Part shown: in pieces, positions 34,120-42,397 of the stretch
Layout: each line of letters opens with the position of its first letter
How positions within the stretch are numbered: position 1 is the stretch's first letter
Assembly (NCBI GenBank): GCA_017616655.1
Contig: JAFZXU010000061.1
Location: 1 to 64,000 of the forward strand
DNA from: Bacteroidales bacterium
GTDB lineage: Bacteria > Bacteroidota > Bacteroidia > Bacteroidales > UBA932
Direction: 5' to 3'
Length of the DNA stretch: 64,000 bases
Translations under genes and position numbers: made by a program
Notes under the pieces: model-generated
What the model saw: the letters and a program-made list of their open reading frames with translations, nothing else
What the model was told of the DNA's origin: nothing
Database searches by the model: none

Positions 34120-34628
34120 AAACAATAAGCATCATAGCCGCGGCCGCCGAAAACAACGCCATTGGCCGCAGGGGAGAGATTCCCTGGCACATCTCCGAAG
34201 ACTTCAAATACTTCAAACGCGTAACCAGCGGCCATCCCGTCGTGATGGGATATATGACCTGGCTGTCGCTCCCCTTCAAGCCGCTTCCCAAGAGGGAAAA
34301 CATCATTATCAGCATCTTCCCGATGGAGAAACCGCCCTACGACAACGTGCGGGTGGTCTCGTCGCTCGAAGAGGCGCTCGCCGCAGAGACACCTGAAGGA
34401 GCCGACGAGGAGATCTTCGTGATAGGCGGCGGCTACACCTATGCGCAGGCGATGCAGTATGCCGACCGCATCTACCTCACCCGCGTCCATACCGTCATCG
34501 AGGATGCTGATACCTTCTTCCCGGAGATTCCGGAAGAGGAGTGGGAGTGCGTCTCGGCCTCCGAAAGGCTTTATGATGAACAGTCCGACGTAGAATTTGA
34601 ATTCCTGGTATATGAAAGAATCCGATAG
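34116..34628 (+). CDS. folA: Dihydrofolate reductase
   Basis: FolA regenerates tetrahydrofolate with NADPH. The 170-residue protein has [31 protein letters not shown] with the active-site acidic residue in the first third, [15 protein letters not shown] for cofactor binding, and [12 protein letters not shown]. The Trp-Leu-Ser replacement of the common TxxS(I/L) loop is unusual but conservative. It overlaps thyA by four bases and the next gene by 17. Confidence 0.95.
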   Translation: MKTISIIAAAAENNAIGRRGEIPWHISEDFKYFKRVTSGHPVVMGYMTWLSLPFKPLPKRENIIISIFPMEKPPYDNVRVVSSLEEALAAETPEGADEEIFVIGGGYTYAQAMQYADRIYLTRVHTVIEDADTFFPEIPEEEWECVSASERLYDEQSDVEFEFLVYERIR

Positions 34629-35952
34629 AAGCGGCTTCGGCAGCCGGTTCGGCGCCATCCTTGCCATGGTGGGCTCGGCAGTGGGCCTTGGAAACATCTG
34701 GCGCTTCCCCTATCTGGTAGGTGAAAACGGAGGCGGAGCCTTCATCCTCATCTACATAGTCTTTTCCATCCTCATCAGCCTGCCCGTCTTCTGCGCCGAG
34801 GTCATAATCGGCAGACGGGGACGCGCGAGTGCCGTCGGAGCCTTCCGCAACCTCGCGCCAGGCTCCAAATGGCATCTGGCCGGATACCTGAGCATCCTCG
34901 CCGTATTCCTGATCCTCTCCTTCTACAGCGTCGTGGGCGGATGGAGCATAAAATACCTCGTGGACTCGGCGATGCTCAAATTCTCTGCGGGAGCCGACGC
35001 CGACTTTTCGGAACTCTTTTCCTCCTTCTCAACGGCAACCTGGTCGCCGCTGATCTATATGCTGGTATTCATACTTATCAACTCGGCGGTGGTGATACTG
35101 GGCGTCAAAAACGGAATCGAGCGCTTCTCCAAGTGGATGATGCCTCTGCTTTTCCTGCTGATCCTCATCCTGGTAGTCCGCTCCGCCTGCCTGCCTGGAG
35201 CCGGCGTGGGATACAACTATCTCTTCCATGCGGATTTCACCAAGATAAACTCCGACACCCTTATGGCGGCCCTCGGGCAGTCCTTCTTCTCGATGTCGCT
35301 CGGTATGGGAGCCATGATAATCTACGGCTCCTATGTCAGCAGGAAGGACAGCATCGCCAGTCACGCCGTCGTCACCCTGTCGCTCGACACCCTCTTTGCG
35401 ATCCTGGCGGCCTGCGCCATAATGCCGGCTGTCTTCTCCTTCGGCCTCCAGCCCAACCAGGGCCCCGGACTCGTGTTTGTGACCCTGCCGTATCTCTTCT
35501 CGAATATGCCGCTGGGCACCATCGTAGCCATATTCTTCTTCATTTCGCTGCTTCTTGCGGCCATCTCTTCGGCCATCTCCCTGCTGGAGGTGATGACCAG
35601 TTTCCTTATCGAGGAATTCCACCTCTCAAGGAGGCAGGCCGTTACGATCTGCATCGCAATCCAGGTGGTGTTCGGTACGCTCTGCTCCTTCTCGCTGCAG
35701 GCCGGAAGTCCCCTCAAACTGGCGGGACTCTCGCTGTTCGACCTCTTCGACAAAGTCTCTTCCGATTATGTGATGACCATCGGCGCGCTGCTGACCGTAA
35801 TCTTCGTGGGGTGGAAAATCAAGCGTTCCGATTATCTGGACGAGATGACCAGCGGCGGTGCGGTACACCTTCCCCGCTGGGCTGCGGAGGTCATTTACTG
35901 GCTCATAAAGGTTGTTGCACCACTCGCCATACTGGCGATATTGATTCTTTAA
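34612..35952 (+). CDS. Neurotransmitter:sodium symporter (NSS) family transporter
   Basis: NSS transporters of the LeuT type couple sodium entry to uptake of amino acids or related compounds. The 446-residue protein has the N-terminal signature GFGSRFGAILAMVGSAVGLGNIWRFPYLVGENGGGAF (residues about 7-43), which forms the unwound first helix and sodium sites, and about eleven to twelve membrane segments. The ATG at 34612 lies inside folA; a TTG at 34597 would add five residues. Substrate is unknown. It shares the thyA-folA transcript by position, though the functional link is not obvious. Confidence 0.9.
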   Translation: MKESDRSGFGSRFGAILAMVGSAVGLGNIWRFPYLVGENGGGAFILIYIVFSILISLPVFCAEVIIGRRGRASAVGAFRNLAPGSKWHLAGYLSILAVFLILSFYSVVGGWSIKYLVDSAMLKFSAGADADFSELFSSFSTATWSPLIYMLVFILINSAVVILGVKNGIERFSKWMMPLLFLLILILVVRSACLPGAGVGYNYLFHADFTKINSDTLMAALGQSFFSMSLGMGAMIIYGSYVSRKDSIASHAVVTLSLDTLFAILAACAIMPAVFSFGLQPNQGPGLVFVTLPYLFSNMPLGTIVAIFFFISLLLAAISSAISLLEVMTSFLIEEFHLSRRQAVTICIAIQVVFGTLCSFSLQAGSPLKLAGLSLFDLFDKVSSDYVMTIGALLTVIFVGWKIKRSDYLDEMTSGGAVHLPRWAAEVIYWLIKVVAPLAILAILIL

Positions 35953-35956
35953 AAAG

Positions 35957-38887
35957 ATGAAAAAGTTTATTTTTGCTCTCCTCGCGACCTCCCTTCTGTC
36001 CGGCTGCCGCGAAAAGGTTTCCTGTCTTGACCCGCAGCGATTCGATGCGGAAGTCGACGGAAAGAAAATCGGCCTCTATACGCTCAAGGCTGGAGACGTG
36101 ACCCTGCAGGTCACCAACTTCGGAGGTCGTGTCGCATCTCTCTATACCCCTGACAGAGAAGGCAAAAAGGTCTCTATAGTCGTGGGACGCGACAATATCG
36201 AAAGCTACCTGAATCCGGGCGGAGAACGCTTCCTGGGTGCCTGCGTCGGACCTGTAGCGAACCGCATCGGAAACGCCAGTTTCGAGATCGATGGGGAAAA
36301 GTACAACACTCCGGTGAACGACAACGGCAGAAACACCCTTCACGGGGGATTCATCGGTGTCGACAACCTGATATGGGATGTCGTGGAGGTCACCGACACT
36401 TCGATAGTTCTCCACCTGCTTCATCCCGACGGGCTGGAAGGCTATCCCGGCAACCTCGATATCACGATGACCTATTCCCTCAACAGCGACAACGAGTTCA
36501 AGGTGAGCTATTCGGCATTCACCGACAAGGCCACTCCGGTGAACTTCTCGCACCATCCCTTCTTCTGCCTGCGCGGAGAGGGAAACGGCTCGGTGGAGGA
36601 GTATCAGATGTATATCAAGGCTTCGAACTTCCTTCCCATCGACTCGCAGAGCATCCCTACCGGGGAGATCCGTCCGGTCGAGGGAACCCCCTTCGATTTC
36701 CGCACCCCCCATGCGATCGGGGCGAGGATCGGGGATGATGACGAGCAGCTGAAAAACGGACGCGGATATGACCATAACTGGTGCATCGACAAGGAGAGCG
36801 ACGGCGTGGAGCTGGTATGCCGCGTTTACGACCCGCTTTCCGGACGCTTCGTAGAGGTGCTGTCCGACCAGCCCGGACTCCAGGTCTACAGCGGCAACTT
36901 CTTCGAAGGGACCGAAGCCGGCGCCAACGGCAACATACTGGGATTCAGGAGTTCGCTCGCCCTCGAGGCGCAGAGGTATCCCGATGCGGTCAACCACGAA
37001 AACTTCACTCCGGTTATCCTGAGGCCCGGGGAGACCTATACCCATACCACCGTCTACCGCTTCGGCGTGAAACCCGAGTGGGAGCCCGCAGGGGAGCGTA
37101 TCCGCACCGAGTGGGCGGACGAAGTCTCTCCCGAATCGGCACATCCCGAGTATCCCCGTCCGCAGATGGTGCGCAGGGAGTGGCGGAGCCTCAACGGACT
37201 CTGGGATTACGCTATCGTTCCCGCCGATGCCGCGATGCCTAAATACCGCGACGGAAGCATCCTGGTGCCGTTTGCAATCGAGTCTTCGCTCTCCGGAGCG
37301 GGCATACATCCCGGCGACGATGCGCTCTGGTACAAACGCGAGTTTACCGTTCCCAGGTCGTGGAAGGAGCGCGTCCTGCTCCATTTCGACGCCGTTGACT
37401 GGCGGGCCGACGTATGGCTCAACGACCGTTTCCTGGGAACCCATACCGGCGGTTATACAGCCTTTGGATTCGACATCACCGATGCGCTCCTCGCCGAAGG
37501 ACCACAGACGCTTGTGGTAAAGGTTCTCGACGGCACCGACAACGGCGAGCAGCCCCGGGGCAAACAGGTGACAAATCCCAGGGGAATCTGGTACACGCCA
37601 GTTACGGGAATCTGGCAGAGCGTGTGGCTGGAGCCCGTTTCCGATGCACATATCTGCTCTTATAAGGCGATTCCCGACGTTTCAGGGAAGAGTCTCTCCC
37701 TATCGGCGAAGGCTGAAGGGGAGGCCGATCTGGTGGAATTCCGCCTGCTGAAGGGCGGAGTCGGATATTCCACCGAGGATGGAGCGAAGGGGCGCGTGAT
37801 TGCCTCCTGCGAGGCCGCTCCGGGGGAAACTGTCGCCCTCAAGGTGGAAAAACCCTCGCTCTGGTCACCCGAAGAGCCGTATCTTTACGGACTCGATATT
37901 ATTCTCAAGCGCGGAGGAAAGGTGATTGACAAAGTGCGTGGTTACACCGCCTTCCGCCAGAGCGGCGAGGTGCGCGACAGCAAAGGATACCGTCGCCTCG
38001 GCCTCAACGGGGAGCCATATTTCCAGTTCGGTCCGCTAGATCAGGGGTGGTGGCCCGACGGTCTCTACACCGCACCCACCGACGAAGCGCTCCGTTTCGA
38101 CATCGAGAAGACCCGGGAGTGGGGATTCAATATGATCCGCAAACATATCAAGGTGGAGCCGCCTCGCTGGTATTACCACTGCGACAGGATTGGTATGGCG
38201 GTTTGGCAGGATATGCCCAGCCTTACCGGAAACGCCAAAAAGACGAAAGAAAACCAGGAGTCCCAATGGGGAACACGTGCCTATGATACGGGGTGGGATT
38301 ATCCCCTTTCGGAATCCGCGAAGCAGACTTATTACAAGGAGTGGGGAGAGATTATCGACCAGCACGTCAATTATCCCTGCATACTGGTCTGGGTGCCTTT
38401 CAACGAGGGCTGGAGCCAGTTCGATACCGAAAAGGTGGTGGAATTCACGAGGTCCCGGGACTCTTCGAGGCTGATTAATTCCGCTTCGGGAGGCAACCAC
38501 AGGATGACGGGCGATATCCTCGACAGCCACAATTATCCCAATCCCAAAATGAAACTGCGCAGCAACGGGGAGCAGATTGACGTCCTTGGAGAGTATGGCG
38601 GTATCGGCTGCATCGTGGAGGGCCATCTATGGAACGAGAAGGGGCGCAACTGGGGCTATCAGGGACTTTGCGAGAACGGCGAGGCCGTCCTGGAAAAGTA
38701 CAGCGGGTATGCCGACGAGTTTATTCCTGAGATCGAATCAGGCGTTTCCGCAGGCGTCTATACCCAGACCACCGATGTCGAGGGCGAAGTCAACGGCCTC
38801 ATGACCTACGACCGAAAGGTTGTCAAGATGGACGAGGCCCGTCTCCGCGAGACCAATCTCCGCATACGCGGAGCGATGAAGCGATAG
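35957..38887 (+). CDS. Fusion lipoprotein: aldose 1-epimerase (mutarotase) plus GH2 glycoside hydrolase
   Basis: The 976-residue protein has a lipobox (LLSGC) and two complete enzymes. Residues about 30-375 are a galactose-mutarotase-type domain: ANRIGNASFEIDG, NTLHGGF, NFSHHPFF (His199/200) and LEAQRYPDAVN (catalytic Glu337). After a short linker, residues about 395-976 are a GH2 enzyme with sugar-binding, immunoglobulin-like and barrel domains: ALWYKREFTVP, NPRGIWYTPVTGIWQSVWLE, the acid/base Glu817 in PFNEGW and the likely nucleophile Glu879 in GEYGG. GH2 includes beta-galactosidase, beta-glucuronidase and beta-mannosidase; which applies is not clear. One chain could release a beta-sugar and convert it to the alpha anomer. 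It follows the NSS gene by four bases. No frameshift or stop separates the halves. Confidence 0.87.
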   Translation: MKKFIFALLATSLLSGCREKVSCLDPQRFDAEVDGKKIGLYTLKAGDVTLQVTNFGGRVASLYTPDREGKKVSIVVGRDNIESYLNPGGERFLGACVGPVANRIGNASFEIDGEKYNTPVNDNGRNTLHGGFIGVDNLIWDVVEVTDTSIVLHLLHPDGLEGYPGNLDITMTYSLNSDNEFKVSYSAFTDKATPVNFSHHPFFCLRGEGNGSVEEYQMYIKASNFLPIDSQSIPTGEIRPVEGTPFDFRTPHAIGARIGDDDEQLKNGRGYDHNWCIDKESDGVELVCRVYDPLSGRFVEVLSDQPGLQVYSGNFFEGTEAGANGNILGFRSSLALEAQRYPDAVNHENFTPVILRPGETYTHTTVYRFGVKPEWEPAGERIRTEWADEVSPESAHPEYPRPQMVRREWRSLNGLWDYAIVPADAAMPKYRDGSILVPFAIESSLSGAGIHPGDDALWYKREFTVPRSWKERVLLHFDAVDWRADVWLNDRFLGTHTGGYTAFGFDITDALLAEGPQTLVVKVLDGTDNGEQPRGKQVTNPRGIWYTPVTGIWQSVWLEPVSDAHICSYKAIPDVSGKSLSLSAKAEGEADLVEFRLLKGGVGYSTEDGAKGRVIASCEAAPGETVALKVEKPSLWSPEEPYLYGLDIILKRGGKVIDKVRGYTAFRQSGEVRDSKGYRRLGLNGEPYFQFGPLDQGWWPDGLYTAPTDEALRFDIEKTREWGFNMIRKHIKVEPPRWYYHCDRIGMAVWQDMPSLTGNAKKTKENQESQWGTRAYDTGWDYPLSESAKQTYYKEWGEIIDQHVNYPCILVWVPFNEGWSQFDTEKVVEFTRSRDSSRLINSASGGNHRMTGDILDSHNYPNPKMKLRSNGEQIDVLGEYGGIGCIVEGHLWNEKGRNWGYQGLCENGEAVLEKYSGYADEFIPEIESGVSAGVYTQTTDVEGEVNGLMTYDRKVVKMDEARLRETNLRIRGAMKR

Positions 38888-38894
38888 CTTCCGG

Positions 38895-38924
38895 CCGTCA
38901 TGCCCGCAAAGGCGGGCATCTCTC
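38895..38924. repeat. REP-like hairpin
   Basis: CCGTCATGCCCGC..GCGGGCATCTCT, starting eight bases after the stop of the mutarotase-GH2 gene. It may also end or stabilise that transcript. Confidence 0.8.
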
Positions 38925-38947
38925 GTATCGAAATCGTTACTGAATCT

Positions 38948-38979
38948 TTTGGAAAACAGTAACGTAATCGATACCTTTA
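38948..38979 (+). promoter_or_regulatory. Promoter of the HicB-like membrane protein gene
   Basis: TTTG (38948-38951), 20 bases, TACCTTTA (38972-38979) fits the promoter pattern with one mismatch. The ATG follows only four bases later, so the message would be nearly leaderless. Confidence 0.5.
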
Positions 38980-38983
38980 CCAT

Positions 38984-39454
38984 ATGAAAAAGATTCGGGC
39001 TATTATCGAGAAGGGGAGCGACGGACTGTTTGCCGTCAGGTCCAACAACAAGATCGGCAAGAGCTATCCCGGCGGCTTCGGCGAGTCGGTCGAAGAGGCC
39101 AAGGCAGATTTTCTGGAGAGTCTGGACGAAGCTAAAGCCGAGGCTATAAGGGGCGGTTTCTCGGTTGACGAGCCCTTTGACATCTACTATTCCTTCGAAA
39201 GGCTCTCTTTCTCTGCGAGAAGAATGAAATGGATTATTGCCCTTTCTTTCATTGTGTTTCTGCATTGCCGCATATTGGGCCTGATTCCATTATTGTTGAG
39301 TGTAATAGGATACAGAAACTATAACAGGCTGACAGAAGAGGGAACCCGACGTTCTCAATTATTTATGAAGTGGGCTCTCATTACTCTTATTGTTTCCAGC
39401 GCTATCGTTATCTTTCTGCTTTTATTTATTACTAGCCAATTATTGATTCATTGA
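38984..39454 (+). CDS. HicB-like N-terminal domain fused to a two-helix membrane segment
   Basis: The 156-residue protein begins MKKIRAIIEKGSDGLFAV and continues with GGFGESVEEAKADFLESLDEAKAEA, the pattern of Bacteroidota HicB-type antitoxin domains, whose partially degraded RNase-H-like fold binds the HicA toxin. Instead of the usual C-terminal helix-turn-helix there are two membrane helices (about 83-105 and 128-150) separated by a basic loop (YRNYNRLTEEGTRRSQ), similar in plan to CD225/dispanin proteins. No hicA lies beside it. Function is unknown; a membrane-tethered HicB relic is one reading. A+T content is visibly higher than in the neighbours, and repeats flank it on both sides. Confidence 0.6.
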   Translation: MKKIRAIIEKGSDGLFAVRSNNKIGKSYPGGFGESVEEAKADFLESLDEAKAEAIRGGFSVDEPFDIYYSFERLSFSARRMKWIIALSFIVFLHCRILGLIPLLLSVIGYRNYNRLTEEGTRRSQLFMKWALITLIVSSAIVIFLLLFITSQLLIH

Positions 39455-39478
39455 TTGTTTTCAAGTATTCCTTCACTT

Positions 39479-39505
39479 AATAGCCTGCGATTGCGGGCTA
39501 TTTTC
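39479..39505 (+). terminator. Terminator of the HicB-like gene
   Basis: AATAGCCTGC and GCGGGCTATT pair around a four-base loop and are followed by TTTTC. Confidence 0.75.
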
Positions 39506-39612
39506 ATTTAGGGCAAAAAGACCGTCCGAAAGATTTCAGACACCCTCTGCCGGATAAGCTCCGAGCTCTCCCACAGCAGGATTTGACTACCGTCATGCCC
39601 GCATCGCTCCAA

Positions 39613-39642
39613 CCGTCATGCCCGCGAAGGCGGGCATCTCTC
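39613..39642. repeat. REP-like hairpin with an adjacent half copy
   Basis: CCGTCATGCCCGCGAAGGCGGGCATCTCTC in full. A truncated copy CCGTCATGCCCGC lies at 39590-39602 in the same orientation. Confidence 0.8.
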
Positions 39643-39657
39643 TGTTAAATTGGATAG

Positions 39658-39745
39658 TACTCCCAATGGGTCAGAAAAATGTCTATTGGGCGCATTTTTG
39701 GTCTTTTTTGCGCCTAATAGGTCCATTTTTATCCCATTGGGCGCA
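39658..39745. repeat. Cluster of four TGCnCCCAATGG-type motifs in two pairs
   Basis: TACTCCCAATGG (39658-39669) and CTATTGGGCGCA (39683-39694) form one facing pair; TGCGCCTAATAGG (39709-39721) and CCATTGGGCGCA (39734-39745) form a second. The spacers are 12 to 14 bases and T-rich. The arrangement is the same as at 42573-42660. Confidence 0.65.
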
Positions 39746-39782
39746 ATTAACTATTACACCTGGCTCCTTTCGGCTCCGGGAA

Positions 39783-39882
39783 GATTTCCCTTCAAACCGT
39801 CTCGCTACGCTCGACCCCTCCCACTTCGTGGGCCCCTCCCTCTTATGGTGCCGAGGGTAGCACAGGTTTGAAGTGAAACATC
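39783..39882. repeat. Palindromic intergenic element, copy 3 (reverse orientation)
   Basis: Read on the reverse strand it carries the arm GATGTTTCACTTCAAACC, the core CTACCCTCGGCACCATAAG, GAGGGAGGGGCCCAC and GAGCGTAGCGAGACGG, then the partner arm GGTTTGAAGGGAAATC. The arms pair perfectly next to the core (nine bases) and less well outside it. The core is the closest match to copy 2, while the arm resembles copy 1. Confidence 0.72.
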
Positions 39883-39936
39883 CTCTCCGCCTTCTGCCGG
39901 GCCTCAGGCCTTACCGTCATGCCCGCGTTTCTCTGA

Positions 39937-39963
39937 CCGTCATGCCCGCGAAGGCGGGCATCT
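39937..39963. repeat. REP-like hairpin overlapping a stop codon
   Basis: CCGTCATGCCCGCGAAGGCGGGCATCT. Its end overlaps the stop codon (39962-39964, minus strand) of the DUF262-HNH gene. A truncated copy lies at 39914-39926. Confidence 0.8.
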
Positions 39964-41134
39964 ATTTGTTTCCTTTGGCTCTGTTGTGGGTCTTGCAGAG
40001 CATCTGGCAGTTGGCGATGGTGGTTTCGCCGCCACGGCTCCAGGCGGTGACGTGGTCTGCGTCCATTTCGGCGAACTTCCAGATGCGGGTGTGGTTGGCG
40101 TCGTGGCCGATGGCGCAATAGGGGCAGTTGGAGACGCCCTCGGCTTCGGCCCTTGAAGTCTGGGCGGCATATACTGCCTTCTTGGTCGGCTCATCGAAGA
40201 CCCTGACATTCAGCAGCCTGGGTTCCTGACAGCCGCCGAGGATATATTCGAATATACCCTTCTTCTCCTTGACATAGAAGTTCTCGTAGAGCTCACGGAC
40301 CTTTGCGGCTACGGCAGCCTGATTATATGCATTGTTGTGGTACTTTTCATAGAGTTCACCCCACTTCAGGCCGCACATCTCCTTCTCGGGATTGATATCG
40401 AAAACCGTTGTAATCCAGTCTATTACGGAGGTGAAGTAGGCCTTCATCTCACTTATATCGTCATCATAACGGTGGGCCGCCATATACTCCTCCGCATGGC
40501 CGCGGCTGACCCAGTCGAGGGCCGCAGCCAGAAAGTCCTGACGCTTGGCGGTGCCGCTTATGAAGCAGCTCCACTTGTTGATATTGGTATTGTTGGAGTT
40601 GGAGAACTCCTCCTTGGCCCTGGTGATGAACGGGCCGGAATAGACGGCGTTCAGCGTCTCCTGCGCATTGAGCGGGATACCCACGATATTGATGGTGCGG
40701 AACCAATCCTTGATCTCCTTTTCCGTGCCCTCGCAGACATAGATCAACAGCTTGGTATTCAAGAATTTCTCCTGCTCGTCATGATTCAGGGCGGTAAAAT
40801 ACCAGGGCTTTCCCTCGGAATCGATCCAGGCGAACTTCTCGGTGACGAAACGGCCAAGCGAGGTGATGCGCTGCTGCCCGTCGAGCACCTCGTAGCGGTC
40901 CTCGCCCACCTTGGAGAAATATATGAGCCCCAGCGGATAGCCGTTGCGCACCGACTGGATTACATCTACCTCCTTCTTGCCGCCGTTTTCGGCATAGAGA
41001 TAGTGACGCTGGAACTCCGGCTGGATGGTGAGCCTGCCGGAAAGCCCGTAGAGCCCCTTGCCTTCATATTCGTTATACTGGAATCCCTTGCAGATATCGC
41101 CAATGGTCCAGTCCTGGTAAAGTGTTGCTATCAT
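39962..41134 (-). CDS. DUF262-HNH nuclease-like protein
   Basis: The 390-residue protein joins two parts. Residues about 1-150 are a DUF262 (ParB/sulfiredoxin-like nucleotide-binding) domain with the signature YEVLDGQQRITSL (81-93), as in GmrSD-type modification-dependent restriction enzymes. The middle is helical. Residues about 336-390 are an HNH endonuclease: CPYC (337-340), DADHV with the catalytic Asp-His (360/361), Asn375 and His383 in CKTHN, plus further cysteines at 376 and 380 that may bind zinc. The start overlaps the stop of the methyltransferase gene by four bases (ATGA), so the two are translated together. I infer a restriction or antiphage role; which DNA it cuts and whether methylation protects or marks it is unknown. 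Confidence 0.82.
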   Translation of the reverse strand: MIATLYQDWTIGDICKGFQYNEYEGKGLYGLSGRLTIQPEFQRHYLYAENGGKKEVDVIQSVRNGYPLGLIYFSKVGEDRYEVLDGQQRITSLGRFVTEKFAWIDSEGKPWYFTALNHDEQEKFLNTKLLIYVCEGTEKEIKDWFRTINIVGIPLNAQETLNAVYSGPFITRAKEEFSNSNNTNINKWSCFISGTAKRQDFLAAALDWVSRGHAEEYMAAHRYDDDISEMKAYFTSVIDWITTVFDINPEKEMCGLKWGELYEKYHNNAYNQAAVAAKVRELYENFYVKEKKGIFEYILGGCQEPRLLNVRVFDEPTKKAVYAAQTSRAEAEGVSNCPYCAIGHDANHTRIWKFAEMDADHVTAWSRGGETTIANCQMLCKTHNRAKGNK

Positions 41135-42273
41135 TGTTGTTGCTTTTTGCGGATGAGAATACGTGCGTATGGTTTTTCTGGTTTGCCGTCGAGCATATAA
41201 TACAACTGCCCGTCACGAAGGCTTTTGTTCAGCGCTTTCAGTTCGCGCGGGAAGGGTTTGAGCCCCAGCTCCTTGCCGGAATCGCCTTCCGCGCACCCAA
41301 CAATCTCAAATTGCTCAGGACAATAACTCCCGGGGAATGTTTTAGGAACCCCCATAATCCCGTCATAATCAGAAGGAATGGAATCTATAAAAGGAACATC
41401 AATGGCATCATAATTAGCATATCGAATATACCCCATTTCCCTGATTTCCCTATGTTTGCTAAATCGCAGGTTATCTTTCATTGTCATTAACCTTAGCGGC
41501 TCATGACGCCTACCGTGGTCCAAATTCGTGTACCAGCACACTCCGGGCACTTTGATGTAATTATCGTCAGGATTATATCCTTTTGAGCGGACAAACTTCT
41601 GATTTGCTTCCAAATAATTGGAATAGGCTGCCTTATACACCATGGATAGGTTGAATCCGACACCAGACCAGATTCTGTTTTCCTTTATAAGGGGAAAAAC
41701 CTCTTTGTAGGTGATGGCATTCATGTTCCCGATGATTAGAAAGGCTTTTCCCCCTTCCATTATCCACGCCAGAAACTCCCGGAATAAGCTGAACGGCGGA
41801 TTCGTCACAATGATATCCGATTCATCCCTCAACTTGCAAACCTCCAGGCTGCGGAAATCGCCGTCGCCTTCGAGATAATGCCACTCGAGGTCATCGATGT
41901 CGATGCGGCCGTTCTGGTTGATGTCGCGCGTCAGCTCGAAGATCTTGCCTTTGATGCGGGTCTTGTCGGCATCGAACCACGGGCTTTCCGTCTCAAACAA
42001 TGTCGGCTCGTAATCCTTATACTTCTTGCTTTCGACGGCGTAGGAGGTGCTGATGAGCCGTTTCAGGCCCAACTTTTCGAAATTCTGGGCAAAGAATCTG
42101 GTGAAATTGCTCCACTCTGGATCGTCGCACGGAAGAAGAACCGTCTTGTCACGGAACGTATCGGGGTTGTACTCCAGGTATGCGTTGACCTCCTTCTGGA
42201 TATCGGCATACTGGGTGTAGAACTCGTCATTCTTGGCAGCCTTCGCGGCGCCAAGATTGCTGTTGTTGGCCAT
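41131..42273 (-). CDS. EcoRI-family adenine-specific DNA methyltransferase
   Basis: The 380-residue protein matches the EcoRI methyltransferase family: KNDEFYTQYADIQKEV near the start, VLLPCDDPEWSNF in the cofactor region, and the catalytic NPPFSLFREFL (158-168), which flips out and methylates adenine at N6. A calcium-loop-like stretch, DINQNGRIDIDD (118-129), precedes GDGDFRS, as I recall for other family members. No EcoRI-type endonuclease is next to it; instead the gene is fused by overlap to the DUF262-HNH gene. Base composition is lower in G+C than the flanks. A structured RNA candidate ending in a terminator lies 60 bases upstream on the same strand. Confidence 0.88.
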   Translation of the reverse strand: MANNSNLGAAKAAKNDEFYTQYADIQKEVNAYLEYNPDTFRDKTVLLPCDDPEWSNFTRFFAQNFEKLGLKRLISTSYAVESKKYKDYEPTLFETESPWFDADKTRIKGKIFELTRDINQNGRIDIDDLEWHYLEGDGDFRSLEVCKLRDESDIIVTNPPFSLFREFLAWIMEGGKAFLIIGNMNAITYKEVFPLIKENRIWSGVGFNLSMVYKAAYSNYLEANQKFVRSKGYNPDDNYIKVPGVCWYTNLDHGRRHEPLRLMTMKDNLRFSKHREIREMGYIRYANYDAIDVPFIDSIPSDYDGIMGVPKTFPGSYCPEQFEIVGCAEGDSGKELGLKPFPRELKALNKSLRDGQLYYMLDGKPEKPYARILIRKKQQQ

Positions 42274-42280
42274 AAGCTGC

Positions 42281-42397
42281 GCTTCTCATGGCACTTGCGA
42301 CTTATCCCCGACAGAGGTTAACCAGGGCACATAAAAAAGGCATGGACTTTTCTAATCCATGCCCGCGGCCCTGAGAAGCCTTGTCAACAGATAAGTC
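42281..42397. other. Paired 8-base complementary words around the methyltransferase leader
   Basis: On the plus strand GCTTCTCA (42281-42288) and GACTTATC (42299-42306) are separated by exactly ten bases. Their complements TGAGAAGC (42372-42379) and GATAAGTC (42390-42397) are also separated by ten bases and in the same order. The first set lies just before the methyltransferase ATG; the second set lies in the 3' strand of the structured RNA. Confidence 0.55.
42333..42363 (-). terminator. Intrinsic terminator upstream of the methyltransferase
   Basis: On the minus strand GGCATGGA and TCCATGCC pair around nine bases and are followed by six T. It lies between the structured RNA and the methyltransferase start, so it either ends an independent RNA or attenuates the methyltransferase message. 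Confidence 0.8.

Larger units (their letters stand above)
39506..39961. other. 456-base gap made of dispersed repeats
   Basis: No gene is seen. In order it contains half of a REP-like unit (39590-39602), a full REP-like unit (39613-39642), a cluster of four CCAATGG-type motifs (39658-39745), a palindromic element (39783-39882), another half REP (39914-39926) and a full REP-like unit (39937-39963). It separates the HicB-like gene from the nuclease-methyltransferase pair. Confidence 0.75.

Noticed and set aside
39738..39960. Short open frames within the repeat cluster
   Set aside because: They are translations of palindromic repeats and have no start signals or domain patterns.
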